A stretch of DNA of 64,000 nt from Fennellomyces sp. T-0311 (Eukaryota; Mucoromycota; Mucoromycetes; Mucorales; Lichtheimiaceae), in NCBI GenBank assembly GCA_025266875.1, contig JALLLT010000012.1, forward strand, positions 124,001-188,000. The letters are read 5' to 3'. A program made the position numbers and the translations under genes. Every line of letters starts with the position of its first letter. The first letter of the stretch is position 1. This document shows, piece by piece, positions 36,048-46,965 of the stretch. Below the pieces are notes generated by a model that was given only the letters and a program-made list of their open reading frames with translations, was not told where the DNA came from and did no database searches.

Positions 36048-37353
36048 ATGGCTTCTCACTACGAAAACAACGGCTTCGGTACGCGTGCCATCCATGCTGG
36101 CCAAGAGCCCGACCCCACCACTGGCGCTGTGATCCCTCCGATCTCGCTGTCGACCACCTTCAAGCAGTCCGCCGCGGGTGTCCACAATGTAAGTTAGCAT
36201 GCCAGCTGCTCCAGGCTTGCTCCGCTCATTGTCAAAAAATTTTTCCCACGGTGAATTCAGGGCTTCGACTATTCGCGATCTGGCAACCCAAGCAGAGTCA
36301 ACTTTGAAACCGCGGTGGCATCGTTGGAGAAGGGCAAGTACGGTGTTGCGTTTTCGTCTGGCTCGGCGGTCACGGCCACCATCCTGAGCATGGCAGGCGC
36401 GGGCTCCCATGTGTTGTCGGTCAACGATGTGTATGGTGGTACATACCGTTACTTCACCAAGGTGGCGCCTGTCAACGGCATCGAGGCCACATTTGTGGAC
36501 TTGAAGAACGCCGACGCCATCAAGGCCGCCCTGAAACCCAACACAAAGGTAAAAAGGCGCAACGGAACATGTAAATGACGTGATGGGCTGTGTGGCTAAT
36601 GGTTGCCAAACATAGCTTGTCTGGATTGAATCCCCGACCAACCCTACCCTACGTCTGGCTGACATCAAGGCCATTGCTGAATACACGCACGCGCACGGCG
36701 CCCTGTTGGTCGTCGACAACACCTTCATGAGCCCATACTTCCAGAACCCCTTGACGCTGGGTGCCGACATTGTCGTCCACTCCGTCACCAAGTACATCAA
36801 CGGCCACTCGGATGTTGTCATGGGTGTTGCTGTCACCAACAGCGACGACATCCACCAGAAGCTCACTTTCCTCCAGAACTCCTTGGGCGCTGTCCCATCC
36901 GCCTTTGACTGCTACCTCGCTCGCCGTGGCATCATGACCCTGGAAATCCGTATGCAGCGCCACGAGCAGAACGCCTTGGCCGTCGCCCGCTTCTTGGAAA
37001 CCCACGCCAGTGTCACCGAGGTCATCTACCCGGGTTTGGAATCACATCCTCAGCACGCTCTTGCCAAGCAGCAGCAGAAGGGTTTCGGTGGCATGGTGTC
37101 GTTCCGCATGAAGGGTAGCCTGGACAACGTCAACAAATTCTTGGGCAAGCTGCACATCATCACGCTGGCCGAGTCTTTGGGCGGTGTCGAGTCGCTCATC
37201 GAAGTGCCTGCTGTCATGACACACGCCAGCCTGAGCCCCGAACAGCGCGCCGCGTTGGGCATCACCGACACCTTGGTCCGTGTCTCCGTCGGCATCGAGA
37301 ACCAGGATGACCTCATCCAAGACCTTGACAAAGCATTGAAATCCGCATACTAA
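36048..37353 (+). CDS. CYS3: Cystathionine gamma-lyase
   Basis: Three exons: 36048-36188, 36261-36548, 36616-37353; 388 aa. This PLP enzyme cleaves cystathionine to cysteine, 2-oxobutyrate and ammonia in reverse transsulfuration. Visible hallmarks are YSRSGNPSR for PLP phosphate binding, the FSSGSAVTATILS stretch, ESPTNPTLRL, VVDNTF with the PLP-pyridine Asp, and HSVTKYINGHSDVVMG with the Schiff-base Lys. The C-terminal ESLGGVESLIEVPAVMTHAS and LVRVSVGIE fit gamma-lyase rather than beta-lyase. Cystathionine gamma-synthases share much of this fold and are the main alternative. Codon use is strongly C-ending, unlike most neighbours, suggesting high expression. Confidence 0.93.
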
Positions 37354-37426
37354 ACACATCATCCACCTAAAGCTGTGCATACACATCCATCCAAAGTCTC
37401 TTTTTCTTCTCGTTCAATAAATTATA

Positions 37427-38200
37427 TTATTCCAACATGTATATCCGGGACGCCACGTCGCTCACAACCCAGTCCATGCCCTTCAGCAGGTTGTCGCCCG
37501 TTACCGCGCTGCATGCTTGAATTGCCCAATGGTGGCTTTTGATACTGTCCAGTTCCAGAGCCTGCTCTGCCTGCGTTAGAAGAAAGCCAGGAGACACAGG
37601 AACGTTCTTTACCTCCCGCAATTCTTGCTCAGAAAGCGCGCCTGCGAGGTCTTGCTTATTCGCGAAAACCAGCAACGTTGCGCCCGCCAGTCGCTTTATG
37701 TCCGCGCACATGTCAGATCTGATAACCCTTTTTCGTTGCAAACCACCGTACCTCTTCCTGCAGCAATTGAGCCAGCTCCTCTTTGCAGTCACGTAGACGC
37801 AATCGATCTGCCGAGTCAACAACCCACACGAGCGCATCCGTTTGTTCGAAGTAGTTTCGCCAGTAGGAGCGAATTGACTTCTGCCCGCCTACATCCCATA
37901 TATTTAACTTGTACCTGTGCAGCTGCGTCAGACTCTTTTGTCTCTTAAGCCCGTCTCTATCGTATTTACTCGTCATGCTGCAGCGTTTTGATGTTGAACC
38001 CCAGAGTTGGCGAAATCGTGTCGATCGCTTCACCGTTGATGCGCTTTAGAATCGTGGTTTTCCCGGCATTGTCAAGACCGCTAAGCAACATGTCGTTAGC
38101 GGTTGTAGCGCCTTTGCCCTGGTTTGGGTGCTTACAGCATCAGGATCCGGATCTCCTTTTCCTTGGCTCTTATTTTCTTTAAAATGGTCAATAATCCCAT
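37427..38200 (-). CDS. ARL2: ADP-ribosylation-factor-like GTPase ARL2
   Basis: Five exons: 38200-38136, 38080-37970, 37914-37752, 37693-37613, 37561-37427; 184 aa, exactly the usual ARL2 length. ARL2 (Cin4/Alp41) works with tubulin cofactors in microtubule assembly. It starts [10 protein letters not shown] and has the P-loop GLDNAGKTT, switch [36 protein letters not shown] and CSAVTG. Of two possible acceptors for the last exon I chose 37562 because it restores LREALELDSI; the other would add three residues. It is convergent with CYS3, 73 bp between stop codons. Confidence 0.95.
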
Positions 38201-39236
38201 TATGAAAGTATACGTGAAACTGAGTTACGGCACCAGTTGCGTGCCTTGAGCTAAATTTGTTGCCTGACTGCACATGGTCCACAATCATAAACATGGTGGA
38301 TTTCACCCCAAAAGATATACTCGAGGAAAATTGTATCTACAGTGCCAAAGTTCGTTGCCATCCTTGAGTAATATTATCCTTGGCCCAACTAAAGTAGCAC
38401 CTCACTTACATGAGTCGACTTAGGGTAGTCATAGTCGTCGTGGGGTGTCGAATGAGCGTGCCAAAGCTTAACTATCCATTTACTACGGCAGCTATAAGCT
38501 GAAAGCAAGATATAGCTAGGCTTCTAAAACTATACTTTATACATCATCAAGGAGCCATTTACAGCTTTCGGATAGACCTCTTGTCTACAAATAAAAGATT
38601 GAAGCGTCCAGCCCACCTGAAGTACCCCATAAAATGCTGATACAATGTGAGTAAAAGGGAGAGAGTCAGCAATAACAATATAACAGACACATGTTTTCTT
38701 AAGTGGTGGAGAGACAAAATGATATGTGTTCCGGTTGTAGCTCGAATAACTTGCAAGACTTGAAAGGATGATGATAAATCCAGCATTATTGGAAGTTTTA
38801 TCTGGAAATGGATAGCTAAACTCGTGTTGCTATGTCTATGCAGGATTTACGTAAGTACTAGCATTGCCGTCATTCCTCGATGGATTCACTTTGCTACACA
38901 TCCGGTTTGACTATGATAAATTATTTGGTTGATGACACTATGTAATGTCCAGATCCAGGAAAATTGAATAACAATAATATTAAAAAAGACCTAGTACATA
39001 TAAGCATCCAATATATGCGCACACATTACCAATATGCTACTTGATCAGTGATCTAGTGTAATTAATCGAAAGTCTATGGATGTGTAATGTACAAGCTTAC
39101 TACATGTAGGATTAGAAGATACATAACTCAGCATAGGACGCGAATTATGCCTATTCATAGAAATAATATATCCTATACGCATTTACGCATAACGAGAACG
39201 ATTGTCATAACTTTGCAGTAAAAATCATGGAAATTA
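38201..39236. other. Gene-free segment upstream of ARL2
   Basis: About 1 kb of AT-rich DNA with no supported gene. A hydrophobic 75-codon minus-strand frame at 38559-38786 has no family character. The left end should hold the ARL2 promoter. Confidence 0.5.
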
Positions 39237-39318
39237 CAGTGGAAGCCGCTTTTTGCACATGCGGGTTTACCTCAAATTATGTGCAAAAAGCGAGGATGTA
39301 AAAAGCGGGGTTCCATTG
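39237..39318. mobile_element. 82-bp pogo/Tc1-type MITE
   Basis: The element begins CAGTGGAAGCCGCTTTTT and ends in the near-perfect inverse AAAAAGCGGGGTTCCATTG. It is flanked on each side by the dinucleotide TA, the target duplication of Tc1/mariner-class elements. A second inverted pair, GCTTTTTGCACAT and ATGTGCAAAAAGC, lies inside, so nearly the whole element is self-complementary. There is no coding capacity. It abuts the left end of the larger element that follows. Confidence 0.82.
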
Positions 39319-40135
39319 TACCGGAAAGAAAGCTGTGATCAGCGCGCGTCCATTTGCGTCGTCAATAAAGACTTTTATTTCATACTGTAATTGTCATTAG
39401 CACCCCGGTACTATCCGCAGGGCTCTCGCGAACGTGTTTTTTAAGTACATTCATGTGAAAGAGGATGTGAATCGTGTAGTGTAGAAGTACGAACAACGAG
39501 ACTGTTCCTCCGAGTTAACTGGGTGCCCTGCGTGTCCGGAGAAAGAAAACCAGGTACAGGATTTTGCGTTTGAAGTCGGACAGTGCCGAAATAATCTTTT
39601 GTGTACGAGCGCGCGAGTTTTGTGCTACAGAGTGTTCCAACTTGACGTTGTGGCGCCCAGTTCTTTCAATCTCGGAATTAAGGTACCGGCGTATACTTTT
39701 TTTACCAGATGAAGAACATCTTTTACGCGACTTGGCCTCTTTGCTATTCGTCGCTTGCCCTGCATTATTCACTATGGAAACATAGAATCGTCTGTTCGGT
39801 TCAATGAAATGATTAGTGATGGGGTCACCATGTTTTTAGCAGTGGGCCTTGTTATTATTCACTATCGAGCCATATGGTTTTTGGCTATAAGCTTTCAATT
39901 GTTTATACACAAAAGAGCATAAGCTATTCATGATGCAGGAAAGGTTTATTCGCAAGCAAGATCCCAAACGTTCGCTAATCCGCATCCGCAATGTTCGCCA
40001 TGAAGACTAATTTATGTTATGTCTTCCAGCATCGCGAATTAGTTTGTTGTTTTGAATCGTGCGGAAAGGGAAAGCGCTTTAGATACACTAATTACTTAAT
40101 TAGATGCTTTGTACGATATGGACTAGGAGAACAAA

Positions 40136-41648
40136 ATGCTGTTGGTGCTTCGTGTCAAAAGTGCTCTTTTCCTTCCTCCTCAAACTCCTTCTTACGAAAC
40201 GGAACCCACTATTAACAAACGCGTTCACAATTCTCCTTCCCCATCTCTTTCTGAAGAATACGTCATGGATGTTGATAACCAACATAACGCAAAGCGTCCT
40301 CAGATTGAAAGTGTGCCTTCAAATTCAGATGTCATGGACGTTGCTGGCGGCCTTGTGGGCCTTGTTTCTTCTTCTGTGGTTACGTCACCTTCTTCTGGTG
40401 TCGTGTCACTGGCACATACCATTAGTGGTATAGCTTTGGATGTTGAAAATATTAGTGAGTGTACATGTGACTTGAAATAAAAGGATGTTTAAGCTTATGC
40501 GATGGTAATGTAGCCCCCCAAGACGGCAGTGAAATTGACAGGGGTGAAGATTACGATATGGAAGACACAACTCAAGATGCCGCTGTCAAAAAGGGGAGAG
40601 GGAAGTACAATCCGCTCTCAATCGAGAACCCAAGAAAGCAATGGTGGAAATGGCTCTTGGGAAATTGAAGGCAAAGGCTGCCAAGGATAACAAGATCAAT
40701 CCCAGTACCTTTCGCACCAGCCTACATCGTTACGCCAGAAATGGAAAGTGGGAGAAGAAGAAACCAGGTCCGAAGAAGAAAGTGGTGGACATAAGCGAAC
40801 CAATGCGTCGCCGTATCTTTAAATACGTCGGTACGCATAGCCTTGTATCGTACGAGGATATTTACGAGGACTTCTCGTCGAAGCTTGGGGATTCGATCCC
40901 TCAAACTACTCTCAAAAAGTATATTCGACAGACCGTTGGTATCATTATGCAGTCCCGTAAAACTTTACTCAAGGACCAAGAGCTTTCTGTCGAAGAACGT
41001 CTTAATCCACAGGATTGTCTACACTCTCTGTTTGAAGCAGGAGTTAATCCCAGCTGATGCATCTTCGTTGGTGAGATGACATACGATGTTGAAGGCGCCC
41101 GCACCTATTTTGACGAGAAGAAACAACAATGTGCGCATACCAAGAGGACCAAAGATCAAGGCAAGGATGTCATTCCAAGAGAAAGAAAACCGAAGCCATT
41201 CCTGGAGCCATTTGTTGCTTTTCTGGTTGCTTGTTCATGTATCGAAGTCTTTTACGACACACACAAGTACGCCGAAGGAGCAGCTACAAACGATGATGTC
41301 AAGAAGTTCGTGCGCATCGTAATGTCCAGACTAAAAGAGAAGCAGATGCGTGGATACAGCATCATTTCCGATGATGCTCCATCTGAGACCAAAGCAATGA
41401 TTTCTGAAATAGTCAGTGCTCATGGTCATAATACTTTCTTTTTGCCACCGTGTCATTTTTCCCTGAATCCTGTAGACCTTTTGTTCGATGAAATGCAACT
41501 GAGGGTTCCGAGACACAAGTCAGCCAGCATCAAGGATGCGATTTGGGTCCGTATGGTGTCGACTATCCGAAGCTTAGAAGCCTCTGACATCAAAGGTTGT
41601 GCAATGTGTACGTTTAGGTGCTTGTGCGATATCTGTCAAGATTCGTAA
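40136..41648 (+). pseudogene. Decayed DDE transposase (IS630/Tc1-like)
   Basis: Reading starts at 40136, with a likely intron at about 40455-40516 (GTGAGT donor). A helix-turn-helix-like region follows in 40641-41057 (FRTSLHRYARNGKWEKKKPG and the DISEPMRRRIFKYVG stretch). The DDE part is in 41076-41648, with DVEGARTYFDE, then IISDDAPSE and CHFSLNPVDLLFDEM, which correspond to the second and third catalytic regions of the IS630/Tc1 fold. Two frame breaks are visible: near 40632, and a stop plus frame shift near 41055. The final acidic residue also appears altered. It is probably inactive. Confidence 0.65.
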
Positions 41649-41880
41649 TTTATGTCAATATATATTTAGGGGCTCTCATTCCACTCAAGATTACATTCAC
41701 ATAATCCCCCCAAAAGCTTGTTCCACAACGGCGCATTTTTTTAGTGCCACAATCTTACCCAAAACCAAACGAGAAATACTGTAAAACAACCGAGTTGCAC
41801 GCTTGGTCTGCGTCCAAGTCAATTGATATACCAAGTTGCGCGCGTGGCCTCCGTTCAACACATTCTAAGACGTTCACAGA

Positions 41881-42604
41881 ATGTCTGAAAACGAGAACTC
41901 AGACAACCATCTCTCTGAAATCCCTGGCGAAAGCAGTTCTGCAAGGGAGAGCGTCAATCCCAACATGGTGCCATGTTCTGTTTGCTTCAAAAATCCCGTG
42001 CACAAGACAAAAAACAAATATCTGCAGTCCCATGCTTGTCATGAAAAAGGAGGCGTGCGGAAACACATCAGCCAAAGCAACTGGAGCTATTTTCGTTTGA
42101 GAAGGGATGCAAACATGCTTTGGCGAGCGTGGATGGGAACACAGGTACCAGTTGTCAAGAGTAACGATTCACGATCTGGACGTATGCTAACGAGAATCAA
42201 TAGACTTATTCACAGAAGATAGGACGGCCTCAGCTGCCCGGCTAATTGATTGCAAACCGCTTTCTATTTCCATAAAGCGCCAACGGCAGGATCCGCTGGA
42301 GCTGTTTGGCCTTTTCCGTGATTCGAGTTTGGAGCTATTGAAATCTACGATAAAAGCTGGTTCAGCAAGTTGCATATTTCAATTTTCATCGACAGCATCA
42401 GCAGAAGATTCAGCCGTACGAAACCAGTACAACCACCACCCAAGTACGAAGATCTGGCCAAGACATGCGCGAGTTCTTGCTTGCCCTTTTTACTGGACAA
42501 ACTGGGGCCACTTTCGGAATGGATGACACGCTACAGCAACAATTGAACATGGATTTTCGATTATCTCCATATCTACACTCCCACCCAAAAGTCTTCAAAG
42601 GCAT
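41881..42604 (+). other. Unknown second ORF of the 3.4-kb transposon
   Basis: The frame from 41881 begins MSENENSDNHLSEIPGESS and carries a CSVC..C/H-rich block (CSVCFKNPVHKTKNKYLQSH then CH), suggestive of a small zinc-binding fold. A GTAACG donor near 42163 and an acceptor at 42203, with a perfect TGCTAAC branch site at 42184-42190, would join it to a frame containing LFTEDRTASAARLIDCKPLS. Downstream, all three frames stay largely open and read like protein to about 42604, so frame shifts or more introns must exist. I do not recognise the product. Confidence 0.4.
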
Positions 42605-42959
42605 TTTTTAAGAATATCATTATAAAACTGCCAACTTCCATTAGAAAAAACTAATTGTATTCATGTGAAAAAGTTTAAAATAGAGTACAGGATGAAATAA
42701 AAGTCTTTATTGACGACGTAAATGAACGCGCGCTGATCACAGCTTTCCGCTCTCGTCTGATCCGGTTGAACAAGGAAATGAAACCCTATGCGGCATTCAA
42801 GCAAAGGAAGTAGGCATGAGAAAGGGAACAATGTAAGAAAACAATAAAAAAAAGGAAAAATGATGAAGTAGAATGGAATACAAAGTAAAGTCGGATGGAA
42901 GGGGAGCTGATCCGTAACTATATAGTATACTTGTTGGGGATGAAAAAGGGTAGCTGTTT

Positions 42960-43500
42960 TTATGACGCAACGGGCGATATGCGTTGCAATGACACAGGGG
43001 CTGGTGGCTCCATCCGTTCGAGAAGGTCTCGTCCATGCTGGTCGGGTGGCACATATCCTTGTCGGCGATCTGGGTTGCAATGCTTGTTTAGGGTTACCAA
43101 AATGGCACATAGGTGCGGCTATTTGGATTTCCAGTAGTTCCGAACAGCTTGCGATCTAGGCGGCTTTTTCGGCAAGCGGTCGAGAAGGTATGAGATGGGA
43201 TCATCGATATCGTGTGACAGGTTGAGTGTGCTGTGGATCGAGAAACATGTGATCAGATGTCGACGGTTCATACTAGAGGGGTGATGGCAACGTGAGCATA
43301 GTGTGTGTTTACCGCTAGGGAGCCAGCCAAGACGATAGTGATGCACCACATGCGCTCAGCGGGAGACATGGGTAGCCATAGGACTGGATCGATTCCAGGT
43401 TTGTTACGGCAGGCTTTGAGCAGTTTACTACCCCTTTTGCTGCATCGGAGCTCGTGTTGGTCTTGCAGATAGGTTTGGATTAATGGAGTACGTATTGACA
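42960..43500 (-). pseudogene. Decayed LINE reverse-transcriptase C-terminus, second family
   Basis: On the minus strand, with stops and at least one frame shift, the reading MSPAERMWCITIVLAGSL, then RYHRLGWLPSG-like and HLITCFSIHSTLNLSHDIDD, and finally ISYLLDRLPKKPPRSQAVRN is typical of the C-terminal Cys/His region of fungal non-LTR reverse transcriptases. It differs from the LINE of copies A-C. No intact element can be outlined. Confidence 0.5.
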
Positions 43501-44570
43501 ATACACTAATACTTTGTATGCTCTCCTTTGGCTTTAATGACAGCCTTGCAGCGATCTGGCATGCTACCCACGAAAGACTCTGCCAGTTCAATGGTCAGTT
43601 TATCTCACTCTTCGTGAAGTGCAGCCTTTAGCTCTTCTTTGGTGGAAACATGAACTCTACGCTTTCTGATTTTCTTTTCTAAGGCATCCCATTCATTCTC
43701 AATGGGATTTAGATCAGGACCCTGAGCGGGCCTGAAACTGAACCCTCTGATACCAGATTCGTCCTTGTATCGCCTCGTATAGCCACCGGTATGGCAGCTA
43801 TCGCCGTCTTCTTGGAAGATAAACTCTCGGCCAGCACCTTCAGTGACTTTCTTTAAGATATGGGAGGAAATGATTGGCTAGGCAGGTGACATACGCTTTT
43901 TGATCTACATTGCCCCCCATAAAGACCAATGGCCCGAAGCCTTCCGCCCAAAAACAGCTCTGCACCATGACCGACCCTTTGCCGAACTTGTATGTTGGAA
44001 TGATATGGCAGTTTTCATGCCGCTCCCCTTGTCAACTGATGACGCGCGCCCCTCCATCATTGCCTAGTACTGTGAATCTGTATTCATCAGACCAGATGGC
44101 GTTGTTCCACTGATCCATCGACCAGTTCTTGTGCATTTTGGTCCACACAAGCCGTCGAACTATCTGCCTACGCGTCAAAGCAGGCTTTCGAGCTGGTTGA
44201 TGAGATCCAAAGCCGTCCTTCTTCAAATACTTGATCACCGTGTTTCTGGAGACCGTAATACCTGCACTCTCAAGTGCTGCTTGGTGAAATAAATATGACT
44301 CCATTGGATTGCGTCTTGCACTAAGCCGGAGGGCAATTTGATTCGTCTTGCTCAGCTTTTTGCGCCGCCCACTTTTAGGCTTATTCCTGACACTATCGGC
44401 CATTTCTCACTTCTTGATGACACTATATATCGATGGTGCTGCGATTTACCCTGGTATTGGATGAAATCGCAAAGGATTTGATATTGGCCAATTTCATGAC
44501 GCTGATCTGATCTTTTTCTGCTTCTGTAAGCTGTCGGCGCTTCTTAAGGAATGTTGTTGGTAATATCGCG
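43501..44570 (-). pseudogene. Tc1-like transposase pseudogene
   Basis: The minus strand carries the full length of a Tc1/mariner transposase in pieces. Parts visible in order are the N-terminal HTH (RRQLTEAEKDQISVMKLANI), the second HTH (SGRRKKLSKTNQ..NPMESYLF), then KNWSMDQWNNAIWSDEYRFT with the first catalytic Asp, FQEDGDSCHTGG with the second, and DLNPIENEWDALEKK with the final Glu. It ends in GEHTKY-stop at 43501. Disruptions: a TGA and frame change near 44410, TGA at 44032, a one-base frame shift near 43856 and TGA near 43604. It is dead. Confidence 0.82.
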
Positions 44571-44993
44571 AAGGGTCATTGCGATGTAGAGTAAGAAAAG
44601 GGATAGCAACATACATAAATGTAAAATACTTTGTTTCTATTTTACTTCCAAATTTGGAACTTCCGAAGACTTTTTGGGTGGGAGTGTATATACACCGTGC
44701 TGGGCAATCACAATCTTCGTTCTGGCGCTGACCTAGTGTCAACTTTTTTGGCTCTGTATACTCCTTTTGCTTATGTCGAGTGCAAAGTGGCATACCCTTC
44801 CTTTGATGTCAACAAAAAGGGAGGAATTGCCGCTAATATTCATCGGCGTACCCAACACTTCTTTATCGGCATCGGCCATATGCCTTTGATACTATGAAAA
44901 GGAAGAATTATTGTTAGACTGATAAAAAGTAATGAATTATGGTTACTTCGCTAGGATACATACAGTCGTTGACAGGTACACATCGATTGTCTC

Positions 44994-45227
44994 TCAGAGA
45001 CATAAGAAGGTGCCCGGCTTGTTAAGTCTCAACTTGATGGTCCAATGCGCTTCTTCGACGTGTTGAGTTGACCGATTTCCAAAATGAGGAAGCTTCGAAA
45101 ACCACGGACTACCCCAAGCAGACACTCGTTTTTCTTCGAGCATACTATAGACAAATGTTGAAACCATTGAGTTCGTACGTAATTCGAGGAAATATTGGCA
45201 CGGGTAGTAAAGGTATGTTAAACTCAC
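44994..45227 (-). pseudogene. MULE-type transposase fragment (C-terminal part)
   Basis: The minus-strand frame contains WFSKLPHFGNRSTQHVEEAH, which matches the FGN.ST..VE.AH signature that closes the MULE/FAR1-like transposase domain. It fits downstream of the fragment at 46966-47720. The LINE copy B now separates the two parts. Confidence 0.6.
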
Positions 45228-45299
45228 TAATTTAGATGCGAAACGGTTTTTTTCTGTTATTTGACTTTCTCGCTAATTTATAACACTTTTTTCTGCTCA

Positions 45300-46914
45300 A
45301 CATCCGTTGAGAATCCGCTCGACCCCGCAACCTCAGTATACGGAAGCAGCAGTATAAATCCTGTGTTATGAAGGGGACAAGCACGGTAGGCCAGGCAAAG
45401 ATCGACCAGATACTGTACATACAATGGTGTCGGCCTTACTATATGCTGATGATGTTGCTCTGATCGGCTCTCCTAACGACATGATCCAACTATTGAAGCT
45501 AGCCGAACAACACTCGCTCGACAATGGATACCGATGGCACCCCGATAAGTGTGCGATCATAGTGCCGCCATCACAACGGAACAGCAGCCAGGATACAGAC
45601 ACACAGTACACTATCTACAATACCACAATACGCAAAGTACCCAGCTTCCAATACCTGGGTATTCCGTTCACGTACCAGCGTATCGATAGTGAGCAGCTCA
45701 TCAATCAGCGTATTACGAAGGCAACTGGTAGTATGGCAATGCTCCGACAACTGGGTATCCATCAATATGGTATCGGATTATGGCCAGCTTTACGTACCTA
45801 CCGCTCGTTTGTGTGCCCAGTTCTGGAATACGGTATCGCAATCATGGCACTATCGGTGAAGCAACTCGAGAAACTACACAAAGCTCAGACCGGATGCATC
45901 AAGATGGCTTTCAATCGCAATAACTCAACAATCTTTCCTACCATAGTTGCTATGGCAATGGCTGATCTGCCATCGATGCAGCTTCGGGCACGAGCTCTAC
46001 AACTCAAATTTATCACTCGATTACGCACACTACCGATGTCGAGCATGGTACGATCAGTAGAGCTGTCAATCCTCTGGGACGCCAAGAAGAAGCCTAATGA
46101 CGACCAATGGAAAAAGTTGACAATAGTAAACCCACTTCATAAGGAGTATGCCAAACTGCAAGGGCATCCAGATGCACCGAAGGACCCAACGAAAGCAGCA
46201 ATTGCAAACAAACGGGACGACGAATTCAAATCACGAGCCGACAAGTACAAGACAATCCGCTGCCTCCTCCAACAGAGAATAGTTGACCCAATTCTATATT
46301 TAAGCGCCTTCCCTAAGGATAGACATCGACTAGTCCGGTGGCGCATACACTGGCTCCCTTCATACTCGTTAAAGGACTGTCGATGTGGCACTGTTGCCGC
46401 GACACAAGAGCACTACACCACTCGCCCCCAAATAGGCACTTCGATGGAGGAGTTATTAGAAGCCTTCGGCACTATCCCCGAGCTAACTGACGAGATGCAA
46501 TCGCTAGACCACATAATGAACTGCCTGCCGCGTTCAAATGCTGGACTGCTACGAGGCAAATGGAAGAGGGCATGGCCCGCACTGATTCATGTGCTACGCA
46601 AGATCGACTACCTGAGTCACCCAACTGCTGAGGTCGGAGAAGAAGAACCAGCCCCGGAAGTCGCCTTACAAGCCCCTACTGACCACCCATAACCCAACGC
46701 ACATGATATGTGTGATGGTATCTATCATAGCATTATCTCCCACTAAAATCCCAAGCACCTCGCCACTATTTTTTCAAATCCGACCTGTCTTTTTTCTCCC
46801 TAAAGGGGGTTTTTTCAGACATGGTTGTACTATTCTTTGTACCGCAAGGAAGTGACCTTATGCCTATAGGAGCAGGTCAATCATCTTCCACCAAATAAAT
46901 ATACATTTTCAACT
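45300..46914 (+). mobile_element. 5'-truncated LINE with reverse transcriptase C-terminal half, copy B
   Basis: An uninterrupted frame at 45424-46692 (422 codons from its first Met) begins at the catalytic YADD box (LLYADDVALIGSPND). It continues through the thumb region (RWHPDKCAIIV, FQYLGIPFTYQ) to the C-terminal part ending EEEPAPEVALQAPTDHP. Fingers, palm start and endonuclease are missing, so the insertion is 5'-truncated. A conserved 3' tail runs to 46914. The open frame suggests a fairly young insertion. A possible imperfect target duplication is TAACACTTTTTTCTG near 45283 and TAGCACTTTTCTTTG just after 46914; the left border is approximate. Confidence 0.82.
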
Positions 46915-46965
46915 ATAGCACTTTTCTTTGGTGGTGTTGGATACATCCATATAATGACAGTGACT

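Larger units (their letters stand above)
39322..42749. mobile_element. 3.4-kb DNA transposon with about 60-bp terminal inverted repeats
   Basis: The left end (39322-39389) and right end (42686-42749) are inverted copies. The shared core includes CTGTGATCAGCGCGCGT, then CGTCGTCAATAAAGACTTTT and ATTTCAT. The left copy carries a 4-base AAAG insertion. Between them lie a broken DDE-type transposase and a second open frame of unknown function. I could not identify a target-site duplication. Flanking DNA is itself repeat-derived. Confidence 0.75.

Noticed and set aside
36045..36866. 273-codon open frame on the minus strand opposite CYS3
   Set aside because: It overlaps the clear CYS3 exons and introns, reads through splice sites and has no family signature.
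42661..43110. 149-codon minus-strand frame across the transposon right end
   Set aside because: It crosses the terminal inverted repeat and competes with a better RT-like frame; Phe/Pro-rich from AT and pyrimidine tracts.
44631..44897. 88-codon plus-strand frame left of the MULE fragment
   Set aside because: It partly overlaps the Tc1 relic flank; without neighbouring exons or a known motif it cannot be supported.
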